Origin: Crystallibacter degradans
GTDB taxonomy: Bacteria; Actinomycetota; Actinomycetes; Actinomycetales; Micrococcaceae
Direction: 5' to 3'
Assembly (NCBI RefSeq): GCF_012952295.1
Contig: NZ_JABBCH010000006.1
Coordinates: 1 to 64,000 of the forward strand
Length of the DNA stretch: 64,000 nt
Part shown: positions 38,865-47,169 of the stretch, piece by piece
Layout: each line of letters opens with the position of its first letter
Position numbering within the stretch: the stretch's first letter is position 1
Made by a program: the position numbers and the translations under genes
The notes under the pieces: model-generated
Told to the model about the DNA's origin: nothing
Database searches by the model: none
Seen by the model: the letters and a program-made list of their open reading frames with translations, nothing else

Positions 38865-39839
38865 CTAAACCGAGACGCTGCGCTGCTGCGGCGCGGCCAC
38901 CTCGGCCAGCACCCGCTTGAGCACGGCCTCGGGGGTGGCGCCGGCGAATTCGGCTTCGGGATCCATCACGAAACGGTGTGTCCAGACCACGGGGGCCAGT
39001 TCTTTGATGTCGTCCGGCAGCACGTAGTTCCGGCCGTGGACGGCGGCCCAGACCTTGGCCGCGCGGACCATCGCCAGGGCGCCGCGGACGGACACGCCCA
39101 GCCGCGTCTCGTCGGCCGTGCGGGTGGCGTCGCAGAGGTGCGAGACGTACTCCAGTACGGCGATGTCCACGTGGTTGGTGGTGGCCAGATCCGCCATGTC
39201 GGTCACGGCCGCGGTGGTGATGATCGGCTTCAGCGCCAGCGAACGGTCCCGCGTGGTGCTCCCGCCGAGCAGCTCCACGGTGGAGGCCAGGTCCGGGTAG
39301 CCGATGGAGGTCTTGATCAGGAAGCGGTCCAGCTGGGCCTCGGGCAGGCGGTAGGTGCCGGCCTGTTCGATCGGGTTCTGGGTGGCGATGACCATGAACG
39401 GCCGGCCGGCCTCGTAGGTGACGCCGTCCACGGTCACGCGGGATTCCTCCATGACCTCCAGCAGCGCGGACTGCGTCTTGGGCGAGGCGCGGTTGATCTC
39501 GTCCGCCAGCACCACGTTGGCGAAGATCGGGCCCTTGTGGAACTCGAAGTTCTGCGTCTTCTGGTCATAGATGGTGATGCCCGTGACGTCCGAGGGCAGC
39601 AGGTCGGGCGTGAACTGGATGCGCGAGTTGGTGCCCTGCACCGTGGCCGACAGCGAACGGGCCAGCATGGTCTTGCCCGTGCCCGGTGCATCCTCCAGCA
39701 GCACGTGCCCTTCGGCGAGCATGGCGGTCAGGATCAGCTTGACCACGTGCGGCTTGCCCAGCACGGCCTGGCCGACGTTGCCGACCAGCTTCTCGAACGT
39801 CCCGGCGAACCATTCGGCCTGCTCTGCTGTCATCGTCAT
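38865..39839 (-). CDS. MoxR-family AAA+ ATPase
   Basis: A 324-residue AAA+ chaperone-like ATPase. Walker A is EDAPGTGKTMLA with Lys56, Walker B is VVLADEINRASP, sensor 1 is FMVIATQNPIEQAGTY and the arginine finger region is LPEAQLDRFLIKTSIGYP. MoxR proteins are thought to assemble or activate VWA/DUF58 partners, and DUF58 is the next gene. It follows the giant FN3 gene by 69 bases on the same strand and corresponds to the aaa-atp gene of the bifidobacterial PFNA cluster. Confidence 0.95.
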   Translation of the reverse strand: MTMTAEQAEWFAGTFEKLVGNVGQAVLGKPHVVKLILTAMLAEGHVLLEDAPGTGKTMLARSLSATVQGTNSRIQFTPDLLPSDVTGITIYDQKTQNFEFHKGPIFANVVLADEINRASPKTQSALLEVMEESRVTVDGVTYEAGRPFMVIATQNPIEQAGTYRLPEAQLDRFLIKTSIGYPDLASTVELLGGSTTRDRSLALKPIITTAAVTDMADLATTNHVDIAVLEYVSHLCDATRTADETRLGVSVRGALAMVRAAKVWAAVHGRNYVLPDDIKELAPVVWTHRFVMDPEAEFAGATPEAVLKRVLAEVAAPQQRSVSV

Positions 39840-39908
39840 GGGGTTTGTGTCTTTCTCTTGTACAGGGCGGAAATAACTCGGTTGGGACTTGTTGTGCGGA
39901 GCCGGCCG

Positions 39909-42900
39909 TCAGCCGCTCCAGTTGGAGAACTGGAAATCTCCCATTCCTTCCACGGACATGGTGATGGCACCTGGTTCGGCGGAATCGATTTTCGCGATGC
40001 ACTTGGTCTGGACCCTGCCGCTATGGGCAAATCCTATCGGCGCCCGCCCGTAGTTCGGATCCAGGTTGGTATCGCTCGCCCGGCACCAGACATCCCGCGT
40101 GCCCTGCGGGAAGTTCCGGTATTCCACAATGACGTAGTGCCAGCCGGACCTCCCGTCGACATTCACCCTATCGCCGCGATAGATCCCCGTGATCTCGGCC
40201 GGCGGCACAACCTGGGTCCGGCTGAAGCTCCTGCTGCCGTCGGACCGGCTCACGGTCACCGTGATGGTGTAGGACTTGTTGGCTTCCTCCGGGCTGGTCC
40301 AGCTCCCGGCGCCCGCGTTCACCGCCTGGCCATTGACGGTGACCGAGGAGCCGGTGATCTTCCGGCCGTTGCCGTAGGCCTGCCAGTTGGCGTTCCAGGT
40401 AAACGTGACTTTCGGCCCGGCTGTGGAGGCGGCCAGGTTGGAGGCATCGGTGATCGGACCGTAGGCGCTGGTGGCGTTGGAGCCCGGGCTCGCCGCGCCG
40501 GGACCGCCGGCGTTCAGTGCCCGGACCTTCCAGGTGTGGTTCTGCCCGTTGGTCGGCGACGAGACCGTGCTGCCCGGACCGCCGAAGGTACGCCAGCCGC
40601 CGCCGTCGATCGCGTATTCGTAGCCGGTGATCGCGCTGCCGTTGTTATAGGGCGCGGCGAAGTCCAGCTTGACCTGCTCGTTGGCCCCGGTGGCCGCAGC
40701 CGTCACGCCCTGCACCTGGTGCGGAACACCGTAAGGAACGACGGCGGCAGAGCGGCCGCTCCGCTCCCCCGCGCCGGCCTTGTTGTGCGCGACCACGTCG
40801 AAGGTGTAGCTGCCGGCGGTTTTCAGCCCGGTCAGCGACAGGCCGGTGGTTCCGGCGGGGAGCCCGCTGCGGGTTCCGGCCGGCGCGCCGTTCTCGAAGA
40901 TCCGCAGGTCGTACGCTTCCACGGGGGCGCCGTTGGTGTTGGCCGGGGCGGTCCAGGCCACGTCGATCGAGCCCTCGTTCACCGCGCTGGTGGTCCGCGT
41001 GGCGGTGGGCGTTGACGGGGCCCCGGGCACGCCGGCGGGAATCTCCTCGGCGGAGTACGCGCCCCAGTCGGACGGTGTGGAGGCGCTGTTGTTCGCCTGT
41101 ACCCGCACCTTGTAGGCGGTTCCGTTGGCCAGTCCGGCCCAGACCAGCGAGTTCCCGGTGACGCCGTTCTTCTGCAGCTCGCCCACCGGCGGGGCCGGCG
41201 AGATCTCCAGGTTGAAGGACTCCACCGGCGAGCCCTGCGACGCCGGCGTCTGCCAGGTCACCGTCAGCGCGCCATCGCCGAAGACCAGCTGCGGCGCGGC
41301 CGGGGTCTCGGGTTTCACATCCGGACGGACAACGCCGGACGCGGGCGACGCCTCGGAGGTTCCCACCGCGTTGGTGGCCGTCACGGTGAAGTTGTACTCC
41401 TGGTTGTTGGTCAGGTTCTCCAGCGTGCAGGTGTTGGCCGCGCACTCCTGGCTGAACCCGCCGCCGGACACTGTGTAGGAGGTGATCCGTTCACCGTTGT
41501 CCGCCGGCACTTCCCAGGTCAGCACGGCGGTCTGGTTGCCCTCGCTGACCATGCGCGGAGTGCTCGGCGCGTCCGGCTTGCCCTTCACGGTCAGGGTGAC
41601 GCGGCCTTCGGTCTCGCGGTCCGGGTCCTCGGTGGCGTCCTGAATGCGGTAGACCACGCCCATGGTGCCCACGAAGTCCTCGTTCGGCGTGATCTCCAGA
41701 GCGTCGCCGCTGACCGCCACCCTGCCCTGCCCGCCGTCCTGCGGCTGGGCGCTGAGGAGCTTCAGCGGCGTTTGGGGGAACGGGTTCGAGTCGTTGTCCA
41801 GCACGGGAACGGTGACGGTCTCGCCCTGGTGCGCGTCCGGCACCAGGTCGTCCACCGCCACGGCGGGCGGGCGGTCCGTGGCCACCACGCTGATGGTCAC
41901 GGTGGAGGACACCGGATCGTGGTTGCCATCGGTGACGCTGACGTTGATGGTTCCCTCGGCACCCTTGGCGGCGTTGTTCTGTGCCCGGGCAGTGAGCACG
42001 CTGCCGTCGATGGACACGTCCACGCCCTCGACGGAACCACCGGTCACCGCGAACTCCAGCGCATCGGCGTCCTGTGGATCGGGATCGCTCGCTGCATCCC
42101 GCAGGTCCAGGGTTGCCGGCTCGCCGGCCTGCGCCACCTGCAGCGAGTTGGCGCTCAGGGTGGGCGGCGCATTCTGCTCCGGCAGCGGGAGCACCGTGAT
42201 CGGCACGGTCAGCGTGGCCGTCAGCCCATCCGGATCATCCGGGCCGGAGCCATCGGTGACCTCGAAGCTGACCGACGCGGCACCGGCGTAGCCGTCGTTG
42301 GAGGTGAAGGTGAGGCCCGTGGCGCCGTCGATCCGCGCCGAGCCGGCCACCGCGGCCACCTTGTCATCCTGGGTCAGCCGCGGCGTCCTGCCCTCGCGGA
42401 CCGCCACGAGCTGCCCGATGTCCAGCCTCAGCGGTTCACCGGAGCGGACCTTGAGCGGCTGCTGTTCCTTCAGCGCCGGCCGCTGGTCCCCGTTCCCGGG
42501 CACCACCACGAACGCGGTGGAGGTCAGCGAGTCCACGTCCTCGAGTGTGTAGGCAATGATCTGCGTGTCGGCCCGGACGGGCACGGTCAAAGTCCGGTCC
42601 TCGGCCACGGCAGCGCCGCCGGCCGGGTCGTCGATTCTGATGGCCAACTCGCCCAGGTCGCCGTCGGGATCTTCGTCATTGTTCAGCAACGGAACGCTGA
42701 CCTGGTCCTTGCCGGTGGTCTCCGCCACCGCCACCCGGTCATCCCGCGCCACCGGCGGCAGCAGCGGCGCGTCCGGATCCACCGTCACGGTCAGCGTCCC
42801 GGTGGAGGTGCCGCCGCGACCATCGGTGATGCTATAGCGAACGACGGCGGTGCCTTCCGTTTCCGGGGCAGCAATCCGGAGGCGTCCCTCCCGCAGGCTC

Positions 42901-45900
42901 AGCTGGAGGTCCGCGTCCGAGCCGAGGCCGTCGGCGGCAAAGGCAATGCGGTCACCGTCGGGGTCCGAATCGTTCTTGAGCACGTCCACCGACAGGTTGC
43001 GGCCCGGACGCACGCTCGCCTCGTCGTCGACGGCGTTGGGCGGCTGGTTGGCGTCCGAGGACGGAGCGATGCCGATGGAAATGGTCGCGGTGGAGCGGGC
43101 GCCGAGCCGGTCCTGGACCGCGTAGCTGATGGTGTCCGTGCCGGTGGAGCCGCTGCCGGCGGTGTATTCGATGGCCGCGGCCTTGATCACGGCGGTGCCC
43201 AGCGTCGGCGCGCGTTCCAGCCCAGCCAGGCTGACTGAGTCCCCGTCCGGGTCGATGCCGTCCAGCGGTACCGGGATGCTCACGGTCTTGCCCGCGAGCA
43301 CCCGGGCGGTCAGGTTCTTCGGCACCGGACGGGCGTTGCTCGCGGTGTCCGGTTCGGTGATCCGGATCCGCACCTGCGCGCTGGCCACCTGGCCGTCCGG
43401 TCCGCTGATGCGGTAGACGGCGGTGACTGTCTTCCCACCCGTAGCCTCCGGCCCGGACTTGAACCGCAGCTGGTTGCCGGAAATGGCGATGGTGCCGTCC
43501 GCCGTGGCGGGGGCTTCCACCAGTTCGGTGTCCAGGGTCAGGGCAGCGCCGTTGGGATGTTCATCGTTCTCCAGCACCGGGATGTTGACGATGTCGCCGG
43601 CCCGGACCACCGCCTCGTCATTGTTGGCCCGCGGCGGCAGCAGCTTGGCCGGCGCGGGAACCGGGAAGATGGCCACCTCGCCGGTGGCGCTGCCGGAGCC
43701 GTTGGAGACGGTGTAGGTGATGGTCAGCGGCGAGTTCAGGCCGCGGGCATCGTTGACGCGCAGGACGGAGTGGTTCAGCACGGCCACGTCCACCGGGGCG
43801 TCGCGCGGCACGGAAACGGACTGGACCACCAGCACGCCGCCGGCCGGATCCGAATCATTGGCCAGCACATCCACCAGCGCTTCGCCGCGCGAGGGCAGCA
43901 GCACCACATCGCGCACGGCGGTGGGCACGCCGCTGCCCTGCTCGGCTTCGGTGACCTCCACCCGGATCAGCCCCGGGGAACTCGTGGGGCCGGTGGTGGC
44001 CAGGTATTCCAGATAGTAAGTGCCGGCGGCAGCGGAGCTGAAGGTGACGGTGCCGACGTCGTAATTCCCCTGCACGGTAGCATTGGGCACCTCGCCGACA
44101 CTGGCCAGGCGCATGGAGCCGCCGGTGGGGTCCGCGTCGTTGCGCAGCGGGAAGATGGTGACCTCCTCGCCCACCGTGGCGCGCACGTGGTCCGGGTTGG
44201 TCACCGGGGCCAGCTCGCCGCGCGGTTTGACTTCCACCGTGACCTCGCCGGTGGTGCTGGTGCGGCCGTCGGAGACCGTGATGGTGACCTTCTTCTCGCC
44301 GTCGGAGGTCCCCACGTCCTGGTAGGTGAGCACGCCGTCCGGCCGGGTGCGGACAATGTCCCCCGCATCCTCGGCCACCGCGCCCATCAGCAGCAGGTCG
44401 TCGCCGTCCGGGTCCAGCCAATCCGTGAGCACGTTCCGGCTCAGGCTCTGCCCGGATTCGACGGCGAGGATGGTCTCGCGCTTCTGTTCCGGCGCCGCGT
44501 TGGAACCCTCCGGCACCACGCGGAGCCTGACCTGCGCGGTGTCCGTGCCGCCGCGGCCGTCGTTGACCTCATAGGCGAACGACGACGAACCGGTGGCGTC
44601 CTCGGGCAGCACAATCTGCAGGCCGGTCCCCTGGTAGATCCGCTGGACGGTCCCGGTGGCGGGCTGGTCGCCGTTGACCGTGACCGTGAGCAGGTCTCCG
44701 TCCGGGTCCGAGTCGTTGAAGAGCACCGGCAGCACGGTGGTGCGGCCGGCGCGGACGCCGAACTCGTCGGCCACGGCGACCGGCGCCTGGTTTTCCTCCA
44801 GGCGCTCCGGCAGCCGCGTGGCGGCCGTAATGTCCGCGGACTCGGTGGTGTCGTCCTCGTCGTCGCCCTTCGGCGGGATCAGGTCGCCCCAGTTGTTGAC
44901 CAGCTGCAGGTTCTTGTTGACCAGCCACACGTTGCCGGCGTTGACGTCATTGAGCACCACCACGTCGCGGTTGGTCCGGAACACCAGCTCGGACTGGGCG
45001 GACAGGGACGGGATGGGCTGCGCCAGGTCGAAGGCGTCGTCCGTGCAATCGCGCAGGTAGCCGGCGCCGGAAGTCCATGCGGCGTGGATGCAGCCGGCCA
45101 CCTGCACCGGTGCGATGGGCGGCGCGGGGTTCCGGATTTCAGTCAGCCGGGCTTCGCCGCCGTCCAGCGGCTGGGCGAGCAGGCCGTTGGCGGTGGCAAT
45201 GGCCACCCTGTTGCTGGCGTCACCGGGTTGCTGCAGCCTGGCGTCCTGCGCATCCTCCAGCTCCACCGCCTTGCCGGCGGGCAGATACAGCATGCCGCTG
45301 GCCGGATCCAGCAGCACCGGTTCATCGCCCACGGTGGTCAGCTGCAGCCCGTCCGCGTCCTTGATCCCCGGTAGCTCCTGGGCGGAGACTTCCTCCAACA
45401 TGCCGCCGCCCTCGGGGGCGCGGTAACCGGTCAGCCTGCCGGCCTCCGGATCCGCTACATAGACCGTATCGCTGTTACTAACGACGGCGACGGCGCCAGG
45501 TGCGTCTTCGGCCAGCGGCTGCGTGGCTTCCGGTGTGAAGGAATCCAGGCCCGACGCGGCGACGGCCCAGACCTGCCCGGAGGCCGGGTCGCTGACTGCG
45601 GCGACACCGGTGCCCAGGGACAGCTTGGCCGAACCGGGGAGCTGGTTTTCGGCACCGTGGATCATCTCGGCGACGCTTACCGTACTGACTGCATTCTGGT
45701 TCAGGTTCTGCAGCAGCACCGTCGCCGCTTCCTGCTGGAGATCGAAGTTAGCGCTGGGAGGCTTGAAGCCGCCGTCGAGCAGTTGGGACTGGTAGTTCAG
45801 GTGGCCCACCAGGGACTGGGACTTGTTGGTCACCCAGATGCCGCCGTCGTTGAGGTCCACGTCTGCGGTGTCGGTGCCCGGGTGAAGGAAGATGCCGGCG

Positions 45901-45995
45901 CCGATCACGGCGAGCACTACGGAAAAGGCGGTGGCGGGCATGCCCTTACGGCGGAAGGCAGCATTGCGCGCCTTGCCGAAACCCTTGAAATTCAC
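39909..45995 (-). CDS. Giant Ig-like/FN3 surface protein, copy 1 (cluster copy)
   Basis: A 2,028-residue protein starting at a GTG at 45995. A basic N-terminus and one helix (TAFSVVLAVIGAGIFLHPG, about 22-40) suggest a signal anchor with the rest outside the cell. Residues about 45-370 are a repeated propeller-like region (VDLNDGGIWVTNKSQSLVGH, LTTVGDEPVLLDPASGMLYL). About ten Ig/cadherin-like modules follow, each marked by a calcium-site-like loop (FNDSDPDGDLLTV, LKNDSDPDGDRIAF), then five FN3 modules (about 1480-1925) and a unique tail with two cysteines (RDVWCRASDTNL, VQTKCIAKID). There is no LPXTG motif. It heads the MoxR-DUF58-transglutaminase-FHA-PP2C-kinase run. Confidence 0.9.
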   Translation of the reverse strand: MNFKGFGKARNAAFRRKGMPATAFSVVLAVIGAGIFLHPGTDTADVDLNDGGIWVTNKSQSLVGHLNYQSQLLDGGFKPPSANFDLQQEAATVLLQNLNQNAVSTVSVAEMIHGAENQLPGSAKLSLGTGVAAVSDPASGQVWAVAASGLDSFTPEATQPLAEDAPGAVAVVSNSDTVYVADPEAGRLTGYRAPEGGGMLEEVSAQELPGIKDADGLQLTTVGDEPVLLDPASGMLYLPAGKAVELEDAQDARLQQPGDASNRVAIATANGLLAQPLDGGEARLTEIRNPAPPIAPVQVAGCIHAAWTSGAGYLRDCTDDAFDLAQPIPSLSAQSELVFRTNRDVVVLNDVNAGNVWLVNKNLQLVNNWGDLIPPKGDDEDDTTESADITAATRLPERLEENQAPVAVADEFGVRAGRTTVLPVLFNDSDPDGDLLTVTVNGDQPATGTVQRIYQGTGLQIVLPEDATGSSSFAYEVNDGRGGTDTAQVRLRVVPEGSNAAPEQKRETILAVESGQSLSRNVLTDWLDPDGDDLLLMGAVAEDAGDIVRTRPDGVLTYQDVGTSDGEKKVTITVSDGRTSTTGEVTVEVKPRGELAPVTNPDHVRATVGEEVTIFPLRNDADPTGGSMRLASVGEVPNATVQGNYDVGTVTFSSAAAGTYYLEYLATTGPTSSPGLIRVEVTEAEQGSGVPTAVRDVVLLPSRGEALVDVLANDSDPAGGVLVVQSVSVPRDAPVDVAVLNHSVLRVNDARGLNSPLTITYTVSNGSGSATGEVAIFPVPAPAKLLPPRANNDEAVVRAGDIVNIPVLENDEHPNGAALTLDTELVEAPATADGTIAISGNQLRFKSGPEATGGKTVTAVYRISGPDGQVASAQVRIRITEPDTASNARPVPKNLTARVLAGKTVSIPVPLDGIDPDGDSVSLAGLERAPTLGTAVIKAAAIEYTAGSGSTGTDTISYAVQDRLGARSTATISIGIAPSSDANQPPNAVDDEASVRPGRNLSVDVLKNDSDPDGDRIAFAADGLGSDADLQLSLREGRLRIAAPETEGTAVVRYSITDGRGGTSTGTLTVTVDPDAPLLPPVARDDRVAVAETTGKDQVSVPLLNNDEDPDGDLGELAIRIDDPAGGAAVAEDRTLTVPVRADTQIIAYTLEDVDSLTSTAFVVVPGNGDQRPALKEQQPLKVRSGEPLRLDIGQLVAVREGRTPRLTQDDKVAAVAGSARIDGATGLTFTSNDGYAGAASVSFEVTDGSGPDDPDGLTATLTVPITVLPLPEQNAPPTLSANSLQVAQAGEPATLDLRDAASDPDPQDADALEFAVTGGSVEGVDVSIDGSVLTARAQNNAAKGAEGTINVSVTDGNHDPVSSTVTISVVATDRPPAVAVDDLVPDAHQGETVTVPVLDNDSNPFPQTPLKLLSAQPQDGGQGRVAVSGDALEITPNEDFVGTMGVVYRIQDATEDPDRETEGRVTLTVKGKPDAPSTPRMVSEGNQTAVLTWEVPADNGERITSYTVSGGGFSQECAANTCTLENLTNNQEYNFTVTATNAVGTSEASPASGVVRPDVKPETPAAPQLVFGDGALTVTWQTPASQGSPVESFNLEISPAPPVGELQKNGVTGNSLVWAGLANGTAYKVRVQANNSASTPSDWGAYSAEEIPAGVPGAPSTPTATRTTSAVNEGSIDVAWTAPANTNGAPVEAYDLRIFENGAPAGTRSGLPAGTTGLSLTGLKTAGSYTFDVVAHNKAGAGERSGRSAAVVPYGVPHQVQGVTAAATGANEQVKLDFAAPYNNGSAITGYEYAIDGGGWRTFGGPGSTVSSPTNGQNHTWKVRALNAGGPGAASPGSNATSAYGPITDASNLAASTAGPKVTFTWNANWQAYGNGRKITGSSVTVNGQAVNAGAGSWTSPEEANKSYTITVTVSRSDGSRSFSRTQVVPPAEITGIYRGDRVNVDGRSGWHYVIVEYRNFPQGTRDVWCRASDTNLDPNYGRAPIGFAHSGRVQTKCIAKIDSAEPGAITMSVEGMGDFQFSNWSG

Positions 45996-46075
45996 CGCTG
46001 AGAGACCTTTGAGAGACTAATTTTTGCCCGGAACCGGGACCCGCGGCCCCCTTGCCACCCCAGTAAGTGTAAACC

Positions 46076-46109
46076 GGCAGGTTAAACGCTGCCACGGGGA
46101 GAACTACCC
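46076..46109 (-). promoter_or_regulatory. Shared upstream element and dyad before giant copy 1
   Basis: Written on the plus strand, GGCAGGTTAAAC (46076-46087) is followed eight bases later by GGGGAGAACTACCC (46096-46109). The second element fits the dyad GGGNAGNNCTNCCC. Both recur upstream of giant copy 2 and nowhere else that I noticed. The pair lies about 80-115 bases before the copy 1 start, just beyond the end of the decayed third copy, so it probably belongs to the promoter region of the cluster. Confidence 0.55.
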
Positions 46110-46127
46110 ATAGCAGCGCGGCACTGG

Positions 46128-47010
46128 CTACCCGCCCGGCGCCGAACCGGTCCTGCCGTGGACAATAACGCCGTCCGAACAGATGTTGGTGACATCGCAC
46201 ACCCGGAATTCCAAGGTTGTGGAGTTGTCCCAGCTGGTCTTGATCGTCTTGCTCCCTGCTCTCGGCGCAAGGTTTCCGGCACGGTCCGGGTTCGGGTCAT
46301 CCCAAGGGTAAGTGGTTGCGATGTGGCGCCATTCGATCCGGTCCATGTCCTTCCCGTTGGCCACCGGAGTCTCCCAGGTGAACTTGACGTCCTGCGAGCC
46401 CTTCGGGGCATCGTGGCCCTGCACTCTGGGCGACAGCGGTTTGCCGTAAGGCAGCACGGAACCGGACGTGGCGCCGGAACCACTCACGGCGGTGCCGCTG
46501 GCTCTCGACACTGCGCGGAACGTCACCGAAGTGGACACCCCGTTGATAAAGCCCGCCAGCACTAACGGCCGCCTGTTCGCCCTGGAGAGTGGATGAATTA
46601 CCCGCACCGAGTTCAAGCTGCCGGCCGGCTCCGTTAAAGGCCAGTCCCGGTGCGGCGTCGAGGACCACTGCTTGGTCCCACGGCTGCCAGCTGCAGTTTA
46701 TCCGCACCACGTAGCTGGGGAATCTCCCTGCTGTTCGTCCCGGTGGGCAGGTACTGTTCGTCGAGCTCCACCGTGGTCAGGATCATTGACTCCGGCTCGG
46801 CTGATTTGGTGGTCTGATCCGGACCGGCAACCGCGGTGACTCCGGAGGTAGCGGTATGCACGGGCTCCAGGCCGTCCGGGGTAAACGCCGCAGGCTGCCG
46901 GGTCTATGGCCTAGACCAGTCCCTTCGCCGGATCGGTAACCACCAGGCCAGGTCATTGCTCAGGCTGGTATCGGCGCCTTGGGAATGAGTGTGCCGCCGA
47001 CAAAGGCCAT
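46128..47010 (-). pseudogene. Decayed third copy of the giant Ig-like/FN3 gene
   Basis: Pieces in all three minus frames align in order with the intact giants. GADTSLSNDLA then VVTDPAKGLV (compare SADVSFGDELLAITDKVKG) is followed by a TAG at 46911-46913 where the intact copy has Trp, then AFTPDGLEPV, then LRGADKLQLAAVG and, after a shift near 46690, DQAVVLDAAPGLAFNGAGRQ (compare DKVVVLDAESGTVFLPGGRS). Near 46555 the sequence jumps to the last FN3 region, LVLAGFINGVSTSVTFRAVS and SGSVLPYGKPLSP (compare SGAVKPYGAPGKP), and a unique tail with cysteines (FRVCDVTNICSDG). The 5' end with the anchor and the central approximately 1,400-1,500 residues are gone. Frameshifts, a nonsense codon and a large deletion make it non-functional. 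Confidence 0.82.
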
Positions 47011-47169
47011 GGCGGCCGGCTACTGGTTAAACGTCCGTTCCGATCCCTGGCCCGGAAACATCCAAGGAAGAACACTCGAAAAAGAGATTTCTTAAGAATT
47101 TTCTCCGTACGCGGGTACCTGGGTGGATTATGCCTCTTGATTGTCAGAGGCAGGTGATGGACTGGAGTC

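Noticed and set aside
46096-46109. Sigma-F/sigma-B type promoter reading of the GGGTAG motif before giant copy 1
   Set aside because: The GTTT-like and GGGTA-like boxes occur in the wrong order for a leftward promoter, so the element fits a dyad operator better.
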